Shown here: piece after piece, positions 53,838 to 64,000 of the stretch | Numbering within the stretch: position 1 is the first letter of the stretch | Layout of the letters: every line of letters begins with the position of its first letter | NCBI RefSeq assembly: GCF_000335475.2 | Contig: NZ_ANAH02000066.1 | Coordinates: 434,001 to 498,000, forward strand | Direction: 5' to 3' | From: Cystobacter fuscus DSM 2262 | GTDB taxonomy: Bacteria; Myxococcota; Myxococcia; Myxococcales; Myxococcaceae | Length of the DNA: 64,000 nucleotides | The notes under the pieces: model-generated | What the model was told of the DNA's origin: nothing | Seen by the model: only the letters and a program-made list of their open reading frames with translations | Database searches by the model: none | Position numbers and translations under genes: made by a program

Positions 53838-55996
53838 GCCGCATGATCTCCGTCCTGTTGTGGTCGGCCCTGCTGTTGGTCTCCTCCGTGGCGGATGCGG
53901 CGCCCGCCAACGCCAACGCCAACGCCAACGCCAACGCCAACGCCAACAATGGGGTGCGCAGGCTGGCGCTCCTGGTGGGCGTCAATGACGGAGGGCCCGA
54001 GCGGACGCGCCTGCGCTACGCCGCCACCGATGCCCAGTCCTTCTCCCAGGTGCTGGGGGAGCTGGGCGGGGTGGCTCCCGCGGATCGGGTGTTGTTGCTG
54101 GAGACGGGCCGGGCCGGGTTGCTCGAGGGCTTCGAGCGGATGAAGCGCCTGGTCGCGTCGTCCAAGGCCTCGGGGGTCAGCCGGGTCGAGGTGCTGCTCT
54201 ATTACTCGGGGCACTCGGACGAGACGGGGCTGCTGCTCCAGGGCGAGCGCCTGACGTATGGCGAGCTGCGCCGCGCCCTGGAGGGCCTGCCCGCGGACGT
54301 GCGCATCGCGGTGCTGGACTCCTGTGCCTCGGGGGCCTTCGCGCGCCGCAAGGGCGGCTCGCCGCGGCCCGCCTTCCTGGTGGATGCCGGCAGCCGGGTG
54401 ACGGGGCAGGCCATCCTCACCTCGTCCAGCGAGGACGAGGCCTCCCAGGAGTCGGACAGGCTGGGGGGCTCCTTCTTCACCCACCACCTCATCTCCGGGC
54501 TGCGGGGCGCGGCGGACATGACGCGGGATGGACGGGTGACGCTCAACGAGGCCTACCAGTTCGCCTTCCACGAGACGCTCTCGCGCACCGAGCGCACCCA
54601 GCGCGGCGCCCAGCACCCGGCCTATGACATCGAGCTGGCGGGCACGGGAGATCTGGTGATGACCGACCTCCGCGCGACCTCCGCGGCGCTGGTGCTGACG
54701 GACTCGCTGCAGGGGCGGCTCTTCGTGCGCGACGAGGCGGGGCGGCTCGTCGTGGAGGTGATGAAGGTGGCGGGGCGCTCCACGGAGCTGGGCCTGGCGC
54801 CCGGACGCTACCGGGTGCGGCGCGAGCTGGATGGCGGGCTGTCCGAGGCGTCCTTCGTGCTCTCCGAGGGCCGGAGCACGCAGCTGGTGACCGCGAGCTT
54901 CTCCTCGGTGCTGGGCGAGGCCACGGTGTCGCGGGGCGGTTCGGTGGACGAGGTGGGGGAGGCCGTCCCCGGCCGCCGGCGTCTGGCCTTCAACTTCGGC
55001 CTCGCACCGGGGGTGAGCAGCAATGACTGGTTCGCGCGGGGCGCGGAGGTGGAGAACGGGTGGGCGCTGGGCTTCATGAACCACGCCACGGCGCTCGAGG
55101 GAGGCGCGTCCCTGTCGGTGTTGTCGAACGCCTACGGCGACGAGGCGGACGGGGTGCTGGCCACGGCGGGCGTGAACGTGGTGGGCGGGGGCATGCGGGG
55201 CGCGCAGTTGTCCTCGCTCCTCAACGTCACCGGCCGGGATCAGGGGGGCGCGCAGCTCACGGCGGGGGTGAACGTGGTGGGCGGGAGCATGACGGGAGCC
55301 CAGCTCGCGGGAGTGGTGAACACCGTGGGCGGGACGATGTCGGGCTTCCAGGCGAGCGCGGCCGTCAACCAGGCGCGGAGCGTCTCGGGGTTGCAGCTCT
55401 CGCTCGTCAACGTGGGCGGGGATGTGTCCGGCGCACAGGTGGGAATCATCAACGTGGGCAGGGTGGTGCGCGGCGCGCAGGTGGGGCTCATCAACGTGGC
55501 CGACGAGGTGCACGGCGCGCCCGTGGGGCTGCTGTCCTTCGTGAAGCAGGGGCAGCTGCACCTGGAGCTGTGGTCGAGCGACATCCTGCTCACCAACGTG
55601 GGAGTGAAGCTGGGCGGCCGGAACGTGTACTCCACCTTCGTGGGGGGCTTCGATCCGACGGATCGGTTCCAGCGCTTCAGCCTGGGGGCGGGGCTGGGCG
55701 TGCACATTCCCCTGGGCACGCGCTTCTGGGTGGACGTGGACGCGGTGGGCAGCAGCGTGCACCTGCTCCGGGAGCCCTTCGCCGGAAACAACCTGCTGGC
55801 CCAGGCCCGGGCGATGGTGGGCTTCCAGATCCTCCCGCGGCTCGCGGTGTTCGCCGCGCCCACGTACAACGTCTACTTCGCCTTCTCGCCCGAGGAGCGG
55901 CGCGACATGACGCGGTTCACGCCGCGCGAGCGTCCGCTGGGCGAGGGCGGATCGATGCAGTACTGGCCCGGCATCCAGCTCGGCCTGCGCATCTGA
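53834..55996 (+). CDS. exported caspase-like (C14) protease with LA_2272-type surface repeats
   Basis: A protein of 720 residues. Signal peptide (ISVLLWSALLLVSSVADA), then an Asn-Ala linker coded by a hexanucleotide repeat. The C14 caspase-like domain (about 42-275) has the catalytic His in LLYYSGHSDETG and Cys in AVLDSCASGAF. A PEGA-like beta domain follows (about 280-355, LAPGRYRVRRELDGG). From about 430 come repeated GAQLSSLLNV, GAQVGIINVG and GAQVGLINVA motifs of the LA_2272 surface-repeat type, and a C-terminal beta-strand-rich region like an outer-membrane barrel. It is the last gene of the sigma operon. Confidence 0.88.
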   Translation: MSRMISVLLWSALLLVSSVADAAPANANANANANANANNGVRRLALLVGVNDGGPERTRLRYAATDAQSFSQVLGELGGVAPADRVLLLETGRAGLLEGFERMKRLVASSKASGVSRVEVLLYYSGHSDETGLLLQGERLTYGELRRALEGLPADVRIAVLDSCASGAFARRKGGSPRPAFLVDAGSRVTGQAILTSSSEDEASQESDRLGGSFFTHHLISGLRGAADMTRDGRVTLNEAYQFAFHETLSRTERTQRGAQHPAYDIELAGTGDLVMTDLRATSAALVLTDSLQGRLFVRDEAGRLVVEVMKVAGRSTELGLAPGRYRVRRELDGGLSEASFVLSEGRSTQLVTASFSSVLGEATVSRGGSVDEVGEAVPGRRRLAFNFGLAPGVSSNDWFARGAEVENGWALGFMNHATALEGGASLSVLSNAYGDEADGVLATAGVNVVGGGMRGAQLSSLLNVTGRDQGGAQLTAGVNVVGGSMTGAQLAGVVNTVGGTMSGFQASAAVNQARSVSGLQLSLVNVGGDVSGAQVGIINVGRVVRGAQVGLINVADEVHGAPVGLLSFVKQGQLHLELWSSDILLTNVGVKLGGRNVYSTFVGGFDPTDRFQRFSLGAGLGVHIPLGTRFWVDVDAVGSSVHLLREPFAGNNLLAQARAMVGFQILPRLAVFAAPTYNVYFAFSPEERRDMTRFTPRERPLGEGGSMQYWPGIQLGLRI
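53906..53947 (+). repeat. (GCCAAC)7 hexanucleotide repeat
   Basis: Seven perfect GCCAAC units encode an Ala-Asn linker between the signal peptide and the caspase domain. Slippage would change linker length by two residues per unit without breaking the frame. Confidence 0.92.
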
Positions 55997-56005
55997 GCCG
56001 GGTCC

Positions 56006-57229
56006 TCACCCGGGTGGCTTCTTGCCGGCCGCCCGGGCCCGTACCTTCTCCGCGATGTCCGGCTGGATGTTCTCCGCGCCCTTCTCCTCCATGTGCGAGG
56101 CGATGCGCTCGCCCACCGCCGCGCGCGACTGAGCGGTGAACCCCTTCTTGTTCTGGCGCGCCCAGTCCATGGACGCCTGGCGGTTCACGTTGAGCTGCTG
56201 GAAGCGCGGCATCACGTAGCGGGCGATCAGCTCGTACGAGCGCTTCGTGGCCTCCCAGTCCGCCCAGTTGTGCGCCATGAGCAGGAAGCTGCCGAAACCG
56301 CCACTCTCCTCGGTCAGTTGGTGGATGCGCGCGATCGCGTCGTCGGGCGTGCCGATCACCGCGGAGCCCGTGGCGAGATAGGCTTCCACGGGATCGCCCC
56401 CCGCGTGGTCGGGCACCAGCGGCAGGTTGGCGACCTCGCGGAAGTAATAGAGCCACTTCTCGAGCCCGAACCGCACCTGGTCGATCGCCTTGTCCCGGGT
56501 CTCGGCGATGTGCATCTGGCCCACCAGCCGCCAGGCCTCGCGCTTCACCGTCTTGCCATGGTCCCGGGCGAGCTCCTCGGCGATGCGCCAGTTGGCCGCC
56601 AGCGCGTTGAAGCCCGCGGTGGTGGTGGCGCCGAGCGACAGCAGGCCGATGCCGTGCTTGCCCGCCGCGCGCGCGCCCGTGGGCGACACCTGACTGGCCA
56701 CCGCCATCTCGATCGAGGGCCGGGAGTAGGGTGTCAGTTGCAGGCGGGCGTTGACGAGCTGGAACCAGTCGCTGGTGTGAGTGACTTCCTCGCCGCGCAA
56801 GAGCCGCACGAGCACGTCGAGGGCTTCGTCCATGCGGTCGCGCTGCCGGGCGACGGGAATGCCCATCATGACGGCATCCGAGGAGAGCGAGCCCGGCCCG
56901 ACCCCGAACATCACCCGGCCCCGCGTCATGTGGTCGAGCTGATTCATGCGCTCGGCGAGCATCAGCGGGTGGTGGTAGGGCAGCGAGGAGACGCCGGTCC
57001 CCAGGCGGATGGAGCGGGTGCGCTCGGCGGCCGCGGCGATGAAGAGCTCCGGGCTCGCGATGAGCTCGTAGCCCGCCGAGTGGTGCTCGCCGATCCACGC
57101 CTCCTCGTAGCCCAGGTGCTCGAGCCACTGGACGAGTTCGAGGTCGCGCTGGAGCGCCAGCGTGGGGTTCTCGTCGAGGGCGTGGAACGGGGCGATGAAG
57201 GCGCCGAAGCGCAACCTGTCTCCGAACAT
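56006..57229 (-). CDS. LLM-class flavin-dependent oxidoreductase
   Basis: A protein of 407 residues. Luciferase-like TIM barrel starting FGAFIAPFHALDENPTLALQRDLELV, with GYEEAWIGEHHSAG (conserved EHH) and IRLGTGVSSLPYHHPLMLAERM. It resembles bacterial-luciferase-like monooxygenases that use FMNH2. ATG 57229 has an AGGAGAG site; the longer upstream frame lacks similarity. The substrate is unknown. It converges with the caspase-like gene. Confidence 0.9.
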   Translation of the reverse strand: MFGDRLRFGAFIAPFHALDENPTLALQRDLELVQWLEHLGYEEAWIGEHHSAGYELIASPELFIAAAAERTRSIRLGTGVSSLPYHHPLMLAERMNQLDHMTRGRVMFGVGPGSLSSDAVMMGIPVARQRDRMDEALDVLVRLLRGEEVTHTSDWFQLVNARLQLTPYSRPSIEMAVASQVSPTGARAAGKHGIGLLSLGATTTAGFNALAANWRIAEELARDHGKTVKREAWRLVGQMHIAETRDKAIDQVRFGLEKWLYYFREVANLPLVPDHAGGDPVEAYLATGSAVIGTPDDAIARIHQLTEESGGFGSFLLMAHNWADWEATKRSYELIARYVMPRFQQLNVNRQASMDWARQNKKGFTAQSRAAVGERIASHMEEKGAENIQPDIAEKVRARAAGKKPPG

Positions 57230-57349
57230 CCGGCTCTCCTGCGTGGGGGGCGCGCAGTGTGCCCGCCTTCGCCCGCGGAGGGTGGAAAACCGCCTCGGGT
57301 GACATCCGTGTTGTCCGCTCCGAGGGCTCCCGTTAGCGTGCGGCGCGCT

Positions 57350-57441
57350 TGGAACAGAGTGCACCAGAAGTACCGATCCTCGCCTTCTGGGCCAATCACA
57401 AGCTCACCCGCGGCTTCGTGAATGGCTTCTGGGCCTACTGA
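57350..57441 (+). pseudogene. possible C-terminal gene remnant
   Basis: A short frame ends APEVPILAFWANHKLTRGFVNGFWAY and then a stop, with aromatic-rich, protein-like composition but no start or upstream domain. It is in the 319-base gap before the carboxylesterase gene, which otherwise shows nothing. I do not recognise the family. Confidence 0.25.
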
Positions 57442-57548
57442 CTCCGGCGATCGATAAGCAGAGGACAACCCGTTCGCCAACGCACCGATTTCTCCGTCAG
57501 GGGCGGGCCCGTCCTTCTGCTATGGCGCCCCGCCAGGAGGAACAATCG

Positions 57549-59204
57549 ATGCGTTCTGCTCGTCCGTCCGTGGTGTCCGCTTCATCCGCCCTGATGGGCC
57601 TGCTCGCGTGTGTGCTGGCGAGCGGCTGTGCCCACACCCCTCGCTCCGAGAACAAGGCCCGGGAGGCCCAGGACCAGGGGCCGGTGATCGCGGACACGGC
57701 TCAAGGTCAGGTGCGCGGCGCCACCCTCGATGGCATCCGCGCCTTCAAGGGCATTGCCTACGGAGGCCCCACCTCGGGCAAGAACCGCTTCATGCCCCCC
57801 ACGCGGCCCGAGTCGTGGAGCGGTGTGAAGGATGCGCTCGCGTACGGCCCGCGCTGTGCCCAGCGCAGCGCCATTGGCGCCAACGTGGCCCGCGAGGTCG
57901 TCTCGGCGCTCGTCACTCCCGACACGAAGGAGATGAGCGAGGACTGCCTGCGCCTCAACATCTGGACGCCCAACGTGGCGGATGGTGGCAAGCGCCCGGT
58001 CATGGTCTGGCTGCACGGCGGGGGCTTCGTCGAGGGCTCCGGCTCGGCCGCCATGTATGACGGGACCGCGCTCGCGCGGCGGGGCGACGTCGTGGTCGTC
58101 ACGCTCAACCACCGGCTGGGCGTGCTCGGCTACCTGTACCCGGGCGCCGCGGCCGGCGAGACGTGGGCCTCCTCGGGCAACGCGGGCATGCTCGACATCG
58201 TCGCGGCGCTGCAGTGGGTGCGCGACAACATCGCCTCGTTCGGCGGCGACCCGGGCAACGTCACCCTCTTCGGCGAGTCGGGCGGCGGCATGAAGGTGAC
58301 GCTGCTGCTCGCCATGCCCGCGGCGCAGGGGTTGTTCCACCGCGCCATCAGCCAGAGTGGGGCCCTGGTGAAGGCACTGGCGCCCGAGCTGGCGACCACG
58401 CAGGCCGGGGAGTTGCTCGCCGAGCTCGGCCTCAAGCCCGGCGACTTCGCCGCGCTGCGGGAGCTTCCCGTGGACAAGGTGCTGGACGCCCAGACCGCGA
58501 TGCTCAAGAAGAACCGGGGCTCGTTCAGCTTCAACTCGCCCTTCACCCCCGTGGCCGATGGGAAGGTCCTGCCCGGCCACCCGTTCGATCCCGAGGCTCC
58601 GGCCATCTCGGCCAGCGTGCCGCTGCTCATCGGCACCAACAAGGACGAGATGACGCTCTTCCTCTACGGACAGACGTCGCTCATGACCGATGGCATGGCC
58701 CGCATGGGAATGGGCCGGATCGCGGGAGACGCGGCCGGTCCGCTCTTCGATCACTACCGCAAGACGCTGCCCGAGGCGTCGGCCAAGGAGGTGCTCATGA
58801 CCGCGGGCAGCGACATGTTCCGCGCGTCCTCGCTCCTCGTCGCCGAGCGCAAGGCCGCCCAGCAGGCCCCGGTCTACGTGTACCAGTTCAACTGGGAGAC
58901 GCCCGTGCTCGACGGCAAGCTCAAGGCCACGCACGCCCTGGAGATTCCCTTCGTGTTCGACAACGTGGACCTGATGCCGAGCCTCACCGGCCGCGCCCCC
59001 GAGCGCGCGAGCCTCGTCGACCAGATGAGCACCGCGTGGATCGCCTTCGCCCGCTCGGGCAACCCCCAGCACCCGGGCATCCCCGAGTGGCCCGCCTATG
59101 ACGCGGAGCGGCGCGCCACGATGCTCTTCGACCTCCAGTCCCAGGTGCGGAATGATCCGGGCCGCGAGGAGCGCGTGCTCTGGCGGGAACTCCTCACGAA
59201 GTGA
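57549..59204 (+). CDS. type-B carboxylesterase lipoprotein
   Basis: A protein of 551 residues. ATG 57549 follows a perfect AGGAGGAAC site. A lipoprotein signal ends VLASGC. Carboxylesterase B features are [19 protein letters not shown], the oxyanion segment [15 protein letters not shown], and the nucleophile elbow in [13 protein letters not shown], where the usual GESAGG is GESGGG. The late His region ([16 protein letters not shown]) is present. It hydrolyses carboxylic esters, probably at the cell surface. Confidence 0.92.
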   Translation: MRSARPSVVSASSALMGLLACVLASGCAHTPRSENKAREAQDQGPVIADTAQGQVRGATLDGIRAFKGIAYGGPTSGKNRFMPPTRPESWSGVKDALAYGPRCAQRSAIGANVAREVVSALVTPDTKEMSEDCLRLNIWTPNVADGGKRPVMVWLHGGGFVEGSGSAAMYDGTALARRGDVVVVTLNHRLGVLGYLYPGAAAGETWASSGNAGMLDIVAALQWVRDNIASFGGDPGNVTLFGESGGGMKVTLLLAMPAAQGLFHRAISQSGALVKALAPELATTQAGELLAELGLKPGDFAALRELPVDKVLDAQTAMLKKNRGSFSFNSPFTPVADGKVLPGHPFDPEAPAISASVPLLIGTNKDEMTLFLYGQTSLMTDGMARMGMGRIAGDAAGPLFDHYRKTLPEASAKEVLMTAGSDMFRASSLLVAERKAAQQAPVYVYQFNWETPVLDGKLKATHALEIPFVFDNVDLMPSLTGRAPERASLVDQMSTAWIAFARSGNPQHPGIPEWPAYDAERRATMLFDLQSQVRNDPGREERVLWRELLTK

Positions 59205-59293
59205 GCCCGGTGCCCGGAGGACTCCTTCCTCCGGGCGTCAGCGGCCCCTGCTTCGCGCTACAGTCCGCGAGCTTTCCCCGAGGAGGTCGACAC

Positions 59294-60604
<1,311 letters not shown>

Positions 60605-60623
60605 CCCCGCGGAGACCACGCCC

Positions 60624-61055
60624 GTGTCCGACGCCGAGACCGCCAAGCACTACCGTTACTTCCTGCCCATCACCACGCGGTGGATGGACAACGACGCCTA
60701 CGGCCACATCAACAACGTCACCTACTACAGCTACTTCGACACGGTGGCCAATCACTACCTCATCCACGAGGGAGGGCTGGACATCCTCGCGAGCCCCGTC
60801 ATCGGCCTGGTGGTGGAGTCCAAGTGCGCCTACCACGCGCCGCTCGCCTATCCGGATGCGCTCCGGGCGGGGCTGCGCGTGGACAAGCTGGGCAACCGCT
60901 CGGTGACGTATGGCATTGGCATCTTCAAGCAGGGCGAGGAGCGGGCCGCCGCCCACGGCTACTTCGTGCACGTCTTCGTGGACCGGCACACCCGCAAGGC
61001 CGTCGCCATTCCCGAGCGCCTGCGCACGGCGCTCGAGCGGCTCCTGCCGGCGTGA
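60624..61055 (+). CDS. 4HBT-family acyl-CoA thioesterase
   Basis: A protein of 143 residues with the hot-dog fold. The catalytic motif is [21 protein letters not shown] (D-x-Y-G-H-x-N-N). GTG 60624 is the start, since nothing upstream is in frame with family similarity. It probably forms an operon with the upstream transhydrogenase gene and may release short-chain acids from CoA. Confidence 0.9.
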   Translation: MSDAETAKHYRYFLPITTRWMDNDAYGHINNVTYYSYFDTVANHYLIHEGGLDILASPVIGLVVESKCAYHAPLAYPDALRAGLRVDKLGNRSVTYGIGIFKQGEERAAAHGYFVHVFVDRHTRKAVAIPERLRTALERLLPA

Positions 61056-61062
61056 ACGACGT

Positions 61063-61081
61063 GGGGGGCGGGCCGCCCCCC
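61063..61081. terminator. G/C hairpin between convergent genes
   Basis: GGGGGGC and GCCCCCC arms with a five-base loop lie between the convergent thioesterase and amidohydrolase genes. No T-run follows. Confidence 0.4.
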
Positions 61082-61087
61082 AATGCC

Positions 61088-62464
61088 TCACGGCTTGAAC
61101 GTATCCACCGTCCCGGAGACCTGCTTGCCGCGGTGCCAGACGGCGTGGATCGTCTTCGTCCGGGAAATGTCGGTGCTCGGGTCGCCGTCCAACACCACGA
61201 GGTCCGCCTGCTTGCCGGGGGCCAGGACGCCCCGATCCTCCAGCCCGAGCAGGGTGGCGGCCTCCCGGGTGGCGAGCGTGAGCGCTTGCAGGGGCGTGAG
61301 CCCGGCCTCGGTCATGAGGGCCAGCTCCCGGTGCTCGCCGACGCCGGGGATGCGCAGGGGCGTCGCGCCCGAGTCCGTGCCGAACCCGATGCGCACGCCC
61401 GCGTCGTACAGGGCCTTGAGGTTGCGCTGGTTCATCGCCACCGCCTTCCGGGCCTTCTCCGCCTTCGGCTCCGCGCGCGTCTTCTCCACCCAGGCCGGAT
61501 CGGCGAATTGGGCGCGCAGCGCGGGCTGCACGGCGTGTTGGAAGAAGGGCTCGGCCATCCACTCGGGACGCTCGGCGTAGATGAAGGTCGCCTCGTCCAG
61601 GCTCAGCGTCGGGACGTACCAGGCCGAGCGCTCCTTCATGAGCTGGATGAACTCGGCGTCCACGGGCTGGTCGCGCACCCCATGGGCCACGATGTCCGCG
61701 CCCGCCCGGACGATCGTCTTCGCGTCCTCGAGATCATGGATGTGGGCGGCGACGCGCACGCCCCGCTGGTGGGCCTCGTCGATCACCGCCTGGTAGATGT
61801 CTGGCTTCATCTTGACGGGCAGCGAGCCGCCGAAATCGTCCAGCCACAGCTTCACCACGTCTGTCTTGCGCGCCACCATCTCGCGCACTGCCTGGCGCGC
61901 CTGCTCCGCCGTCTCGGGGCGGGCGAGTTGATCCTCGCCCACCGGGCGTCCACCCAGGGTCGGCGGCGCGCCCTGGGGCACGCCAATGCCTCGTTCGGCC
62001 CCGAAGAGGTCGGCGCCGGGCCCGCGGCCCGCGTGCTGCTGCGTGCGGAGTTGTTGCAACAGGGGTCCATTCAGCCCGAGCGCCATCACCGTGGTGATGC
62101 CATAGGCCTCGTACTGGCGAAGCTGCCGCGAGATGTTGGCGCGGGTGTAGTGGCCGGCGCCCATGTCGGCTCCCTGGACCACGCCCACATGCGAGTGATT
62201 GGAAATCAATCCCGGGATGAGTGTCTTTCCCTGGTAGTCCACCACGCGGGCCTTGGCCGGCACCGTCGTGCTCGAGGCCGGACCCACCGCGAGGATGCGC
62301 CCGTCCTGGATGACGACCACGGAGTCCTCGAGGGGGGCTCCTCCCTGGCCGTCGATGAGCCGCGCGCCGCGCAGGGCGACGACTCCCGGAGCGGTCTTCG
62401 GGGGCGCGGCGGACGCCAGGAGCGGGGCGGTCAGGAGCGAGAAGAGCAGGGCGTGTGATTTCAA
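61088..62464 (-). CDS. exported metal-dependent amidohydrolase
   Basis: A protein of 458 residues. The best start is TTG at 62464: a GGGAGGTG site stands five bases before it and the product begins with a clean signal peptide (KSHALLFSLLTAPLLASA). The ATG at 62521 would add 19 residues before it. Domain features: KTLIPGLISNHSHVG (HxH-like metal motif, here NHSH), VVKLWLDDF with the Lys that may be carboxylated, VAAHIHD, VAHGVRDQ, and GFGTDSGATPLRI with the Asp ligand. Family members include imidazolonepropionase- and prolidase-like enzymes. Confidence 0.88.
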   Translation of the reverse strand: MKSHALLFSLLTAPLLASAAPPKTAPGVVALRGARLIDGQGGAPLEDSVVVIQDGRILAVGPASSTTVPAKARVVDYQGKTLIPGLISNHSHVGVVQGADMGAGHYTRANISRQLRQYEAYGITTVMALGLNGPLLQQLRTQQHAGRGPGADLFGAERGIGVPQGAPPTLGGRPVGEDQLARPETAEQARQAVREMVARKTDVVKLWLDDFGGSLPVKMKPDIYQAVIDEAHQRGVRVAAHIHDLEDAKTIVRAGADIVAHGVRDQPVDAEFIQLMKERSAWYVPTLSLDEATFIYAERPEWMAEPFFQHAVQPALRAQFADPAWVEKTRAEPKAEKARKAVAMNQRNLKALYDAGVRIGFGTDSGATPLRIPGVGEHRELALMTEAGLTPLQALTLATREAATLLGLEDRGVLAPGKQADLVVLDGDPSTDISRTKTIHAVWHRGKQVSGTVDTFKP

Positions 62465-62519
62465 AAGGCACCTCCCAAAGGGGTCGAACGAAGCGCGCGG
62501 CACCCTATACTCCCGCGCC

Positions 62520-63170
62520 ATGAGAATCCTCTTTCACATGGCCAACTCGCCGTTTGCTCGACGTACCCGCCTCGCCCTCGCCGCCAAGGGGTTGACCGTC
62601 GAGCTGCGCGACGTGCGCGCCCACCCCGAGTTCTTCGAGGAGTCCCGGCAACTCTCCCCCCTCATGACGGTTCCCGTGCTGGTCGAGGAGGATGGGCGGG
62701 TCCTCGGAGACTCGACGGCCATCTCCCACTACCTGGACCGGGCCTATCCCTCGACGCCACCGCTGTGGCCCACCGAGCCCGACGAGGCCCTCGCCGCCTT
62801 CGAGGTGGCCTCGCTCGTGGACGTGGTGGTGAGCACCGTGGTGGAGCTCGGGGGGCGCTACCACCCGCTTCGCTCCTCCGAGGCCTGGGAGACCGTCCGC
62901 ACCGAGGCCATGGAGCGTGTGCAGCGCGCGTTGGACTCCCTGGGTCAACGGGCCGCGGCGCTCTCGCGTCCCACCTTCTGCCGGCGGGGCTGGTCCGCGC
63001 CGGACATGTGGTTGTTCACCGCGGAGCATTGGCTTGCTTCTCTGCCCGCGCGTGCGGCCACCGCCCCCATGGTCGCCCAGGTCCTCTCCCTGGGCTGGCG
63101 TCTGCCTCCGGAACTCTCCCGCTGGGCCGATCAGCACCGCGACCGGCCCGACGTGCGCGCACTCGCGTAG
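62520..63170 (+). CDS. glutathione S-transferase family protein
   Basis: A protein of 216 residues. A thioredoxin-like N-domain starts MRILFHMANSPFARRTRLALAAKGL, with TVPVLVEEDGRVLGDSTAISHYLDRAYP (the cis-Pro and glutathione-binding DST motif). A helical C-domain follows (SAPDMWLFTAEHWL). It is divergent from the amidohydrolase; its ATG overlaps that gene's alternative upstream start. The role is probably detoxification. Confidence 0.88.
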   Translation: MRILFHMANSPFARRTRLALAAKGLTVELRDVRAHPEFFEESRQLSPLMTVPVLVEEDGRVLGDSTAISHYLDRAYPSTPPLWPTEPDEALAAFEVASLVDVVVSTVVELGGRYHPLRSSEAWETVRTEAMERVQRALDSLGQRAAALSRPTFCRRGWSAPDMWLFTAEHWLASLPARAATAPMVAQVLSLGWRLPPELSRWADQHRDRPDVRALA

Positions 63171-63221
63171 TCCTCGCGCTTTGGTTTCATTGCGTGAGCA
63201 CCGCCAGCAACTGCTCGAGCA

Positions 63222-63402
63222 CCCACGGCCATCAACACCCAGTTGGCCAACCAGGCCATCGTGGATGACCACGCGTACGGCCAGAGCGCCGCCAAGAGCC
63301 TCGCCAGGTCCAATCCCACCCGGGCCTCGGACAACGCGGACAACCACGAGTACATCGCCGAGAACACTCCCGCCCAGAACCGAGGCCGGGTCGGTCGAGC
63401 AG
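63222..63402 (+). pseudogene. C-terminal remnant of an M35-type metalloprotease
   Basis: The frame reads AINTQLANQAIVDDHAYG, then QSAAKSLARSNPTRASDNAD and NHEYIAENTPAQ. This is the end of a deuterolysin/Lys-specific endopeptidase (M35), where D-x-AYG-x-S and NADNHEYxAENTP are typical. The HExxH zinc motif and all of the N-terminus are gone. An intact gene of the same family starts 264 bases downstream, so this is the decayed partner of a tandem pair. Confidence 0.75.
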
Positions 63403-63413
63403 GAGAAGGAAGG

Positions 63414-63443
63414 AACGGGAGCGGCGACGCTCCCGTTTTTTTT
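63414..63443 (+). terminator. intrinsic terminator after the M35 remnant
   Basis: A perfect 10-bp stem (AACGGGAGCG with CGCTCCCGTT), GCGA loop and eight T in a row. Its preservation shows where the lost gene ended. Confidence 0.88.
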
Positions 63444-63665
63444 GCCTGGCGGCGGACCTATTTCACCCCATGCGGAATGCTACAGGGCGTGCTCTCCGTG
63501 TCGCACGCCGTGTCGAGATGATCTCGCTTTGCCGTCAAAGCACCAGGTTCGCATTAAGAACTATTTCTACGTCCTTCAGTACCTGTACTTAATCCAGAGC
63601 TATCGTGTTACAATGGGTCCACCGGGGTAGCAGAGCTACCGGTCCTTTTGAAAGGAATTACCTGC

Positions 63666-64000
63666 GTGAGCCAGAACGTGCGTGGTTTCAAGTGGCTGGT
63701 GGGCGGAGTGGTCGGAATGTCCCTGCTGGGCGCGTGCGGCGCTCCGATGGAGGGGGAGAACACCTCGTCCGAGCTGAGCGAGCAGGCCCTGGGTGACGTG
63801 GCGGTGAGCCTGTCGGTGGCGAGCAGCAGCCTGAGCGCCCGCGAGGACGTGGCGGTGACGGTGACCTTCACCAACGTGTCTTCCCAGCCGGTGCAGCTCT
63901 TGCGCTGGTTCGTGCCCGGCACCGAGGGCATCAAGGCCGGCCTGTTCGAGGTCTCTCGCAACGGCGAGGAGGTGGCGTACATCGGCCCCCACATCAAGCG
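63666..64000 (+). CDS. M35-type metalloendopeptidase lipoprotein, N-terminal part
   Basis: Cut by the window edge after 111 residues. GTG 63666 follows an AAAGGA site. Lipoprotein signal GFKWLVGGVVGMSLLGAC. The visible region (VSLSVASSSLSAREDVAVTVTFTNVSSQPVQLLRW ... LFEVSRNGEEVAYIGPHIKR) is the beta-sandwich that precedes the catalytic domain in bacterial deuterolysin/Lys-specific peptidases. A small hairpin (GGTAGC-AGA-GCTACC) lies in its 5' leader near 63626. The zinc motif is beyond the window. Confidence 0.72.
   Translation, partial: MSQNVRGFKWLVGGVVGMSLLGACGAPMEGENTSSELSEQALGDVAVSLSVASSSLSAREDVAVTVTFTNVSSQPVQLLRWFVPGTEGIKAGLFEVSRNGEEVAYIGPHIK

Noticed and set aside
63605-63796. 63-residue plus-strand frame at the right edge
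   Set aside because: It overlaps the lipoprotein signal of the M35-type gene in another frame and has no ribosome site or family pattern.

Overview
The window looks like a chromosome segment of a Cystobacterineae-type myxobacterium (Cystobacter/Archangium/Melittangium-like). GC is very high, GTG and TTG starts are frequent, many lipoproteins carry acidic or Gly/Asp-rich linkers, and IF3 has an AUC start and a long C-terminal tail like Myxococcus Dsg. The genus is inferred from gene content only.

Layout. 1-4000: envelope and housekeeping genes (PilZ, two secreted proteins, an AI-2E-type permease, a family-5-like uracil-DNA glycosylase). 4042-12187: a textbook translation cluster, tRNA-Val / thrS / infC / rpmI / rplT / pheS / pheT / ihfA / tRNA-Pro / tRNA-Asp, closed by a strong terminator. 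12200-21600: a decayed and an intact NxxGxxAF-repeat lipoprotein with duplicated CRP-like sites, a large hybrid histidine kinase, a LysE exporter and a beta-propeller amidohydrolase. 21667-32780: an accessory block that does not look myxobacterial. It holds a bufferin/HvfA-type copper-RiPP cluster (precursor with EGKCG motifs and EF hands, DUF692 MNIO enzyme, DUF2063 partner, ferric-reductase-like membrane protein) divergent from a hydrolase / CcdA / thioredoxin / two-component operon, then a quinone oxidoreductase, a TetR regulator, an epoxide-hydrolase-like enzyme and an Ohr/OhrR pair. 32902-35840: a translationally coupled Ski2-like helicase plus PD-(D/E)XK nuclease, a candidate defence module, followed by broken SDR and LysR fragments.

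36269-45850: secreted proteins. These are an esterase-like lipoprotein, a DUF4397 lipoprotein beside a four-haem c-type lipoprotein, a PstS-like lipoprotein divergent from a Na/Pi cotransporter, and a trypsin-like protease. 45857-51109: the most novel-looking locus. A 67-residue peptide with five AGCIS repeats has its own promoter and is followed by a hairpin attenuator and three coupled genes (adenylate-forming ligase, GRDP-like protein, MFS exporter). A Baeyer-Villiger monooxygenase lies upstream on the same strand. I read this as an undescribed RiPP-like pathway.

51425-64000: a VOC protein, a repeat lipoprotein, an ECF sigma / anti-sigma / caspase-like operon, metabolic enzymes (LLM oxidoreductase, carboxylesterase, hydroxyacid-oxoacid transhydrogenase, thioesterase, amidohydrolase, GST), and the start of an M35-type metalloprotease preceded by the remnant of a sister copy.
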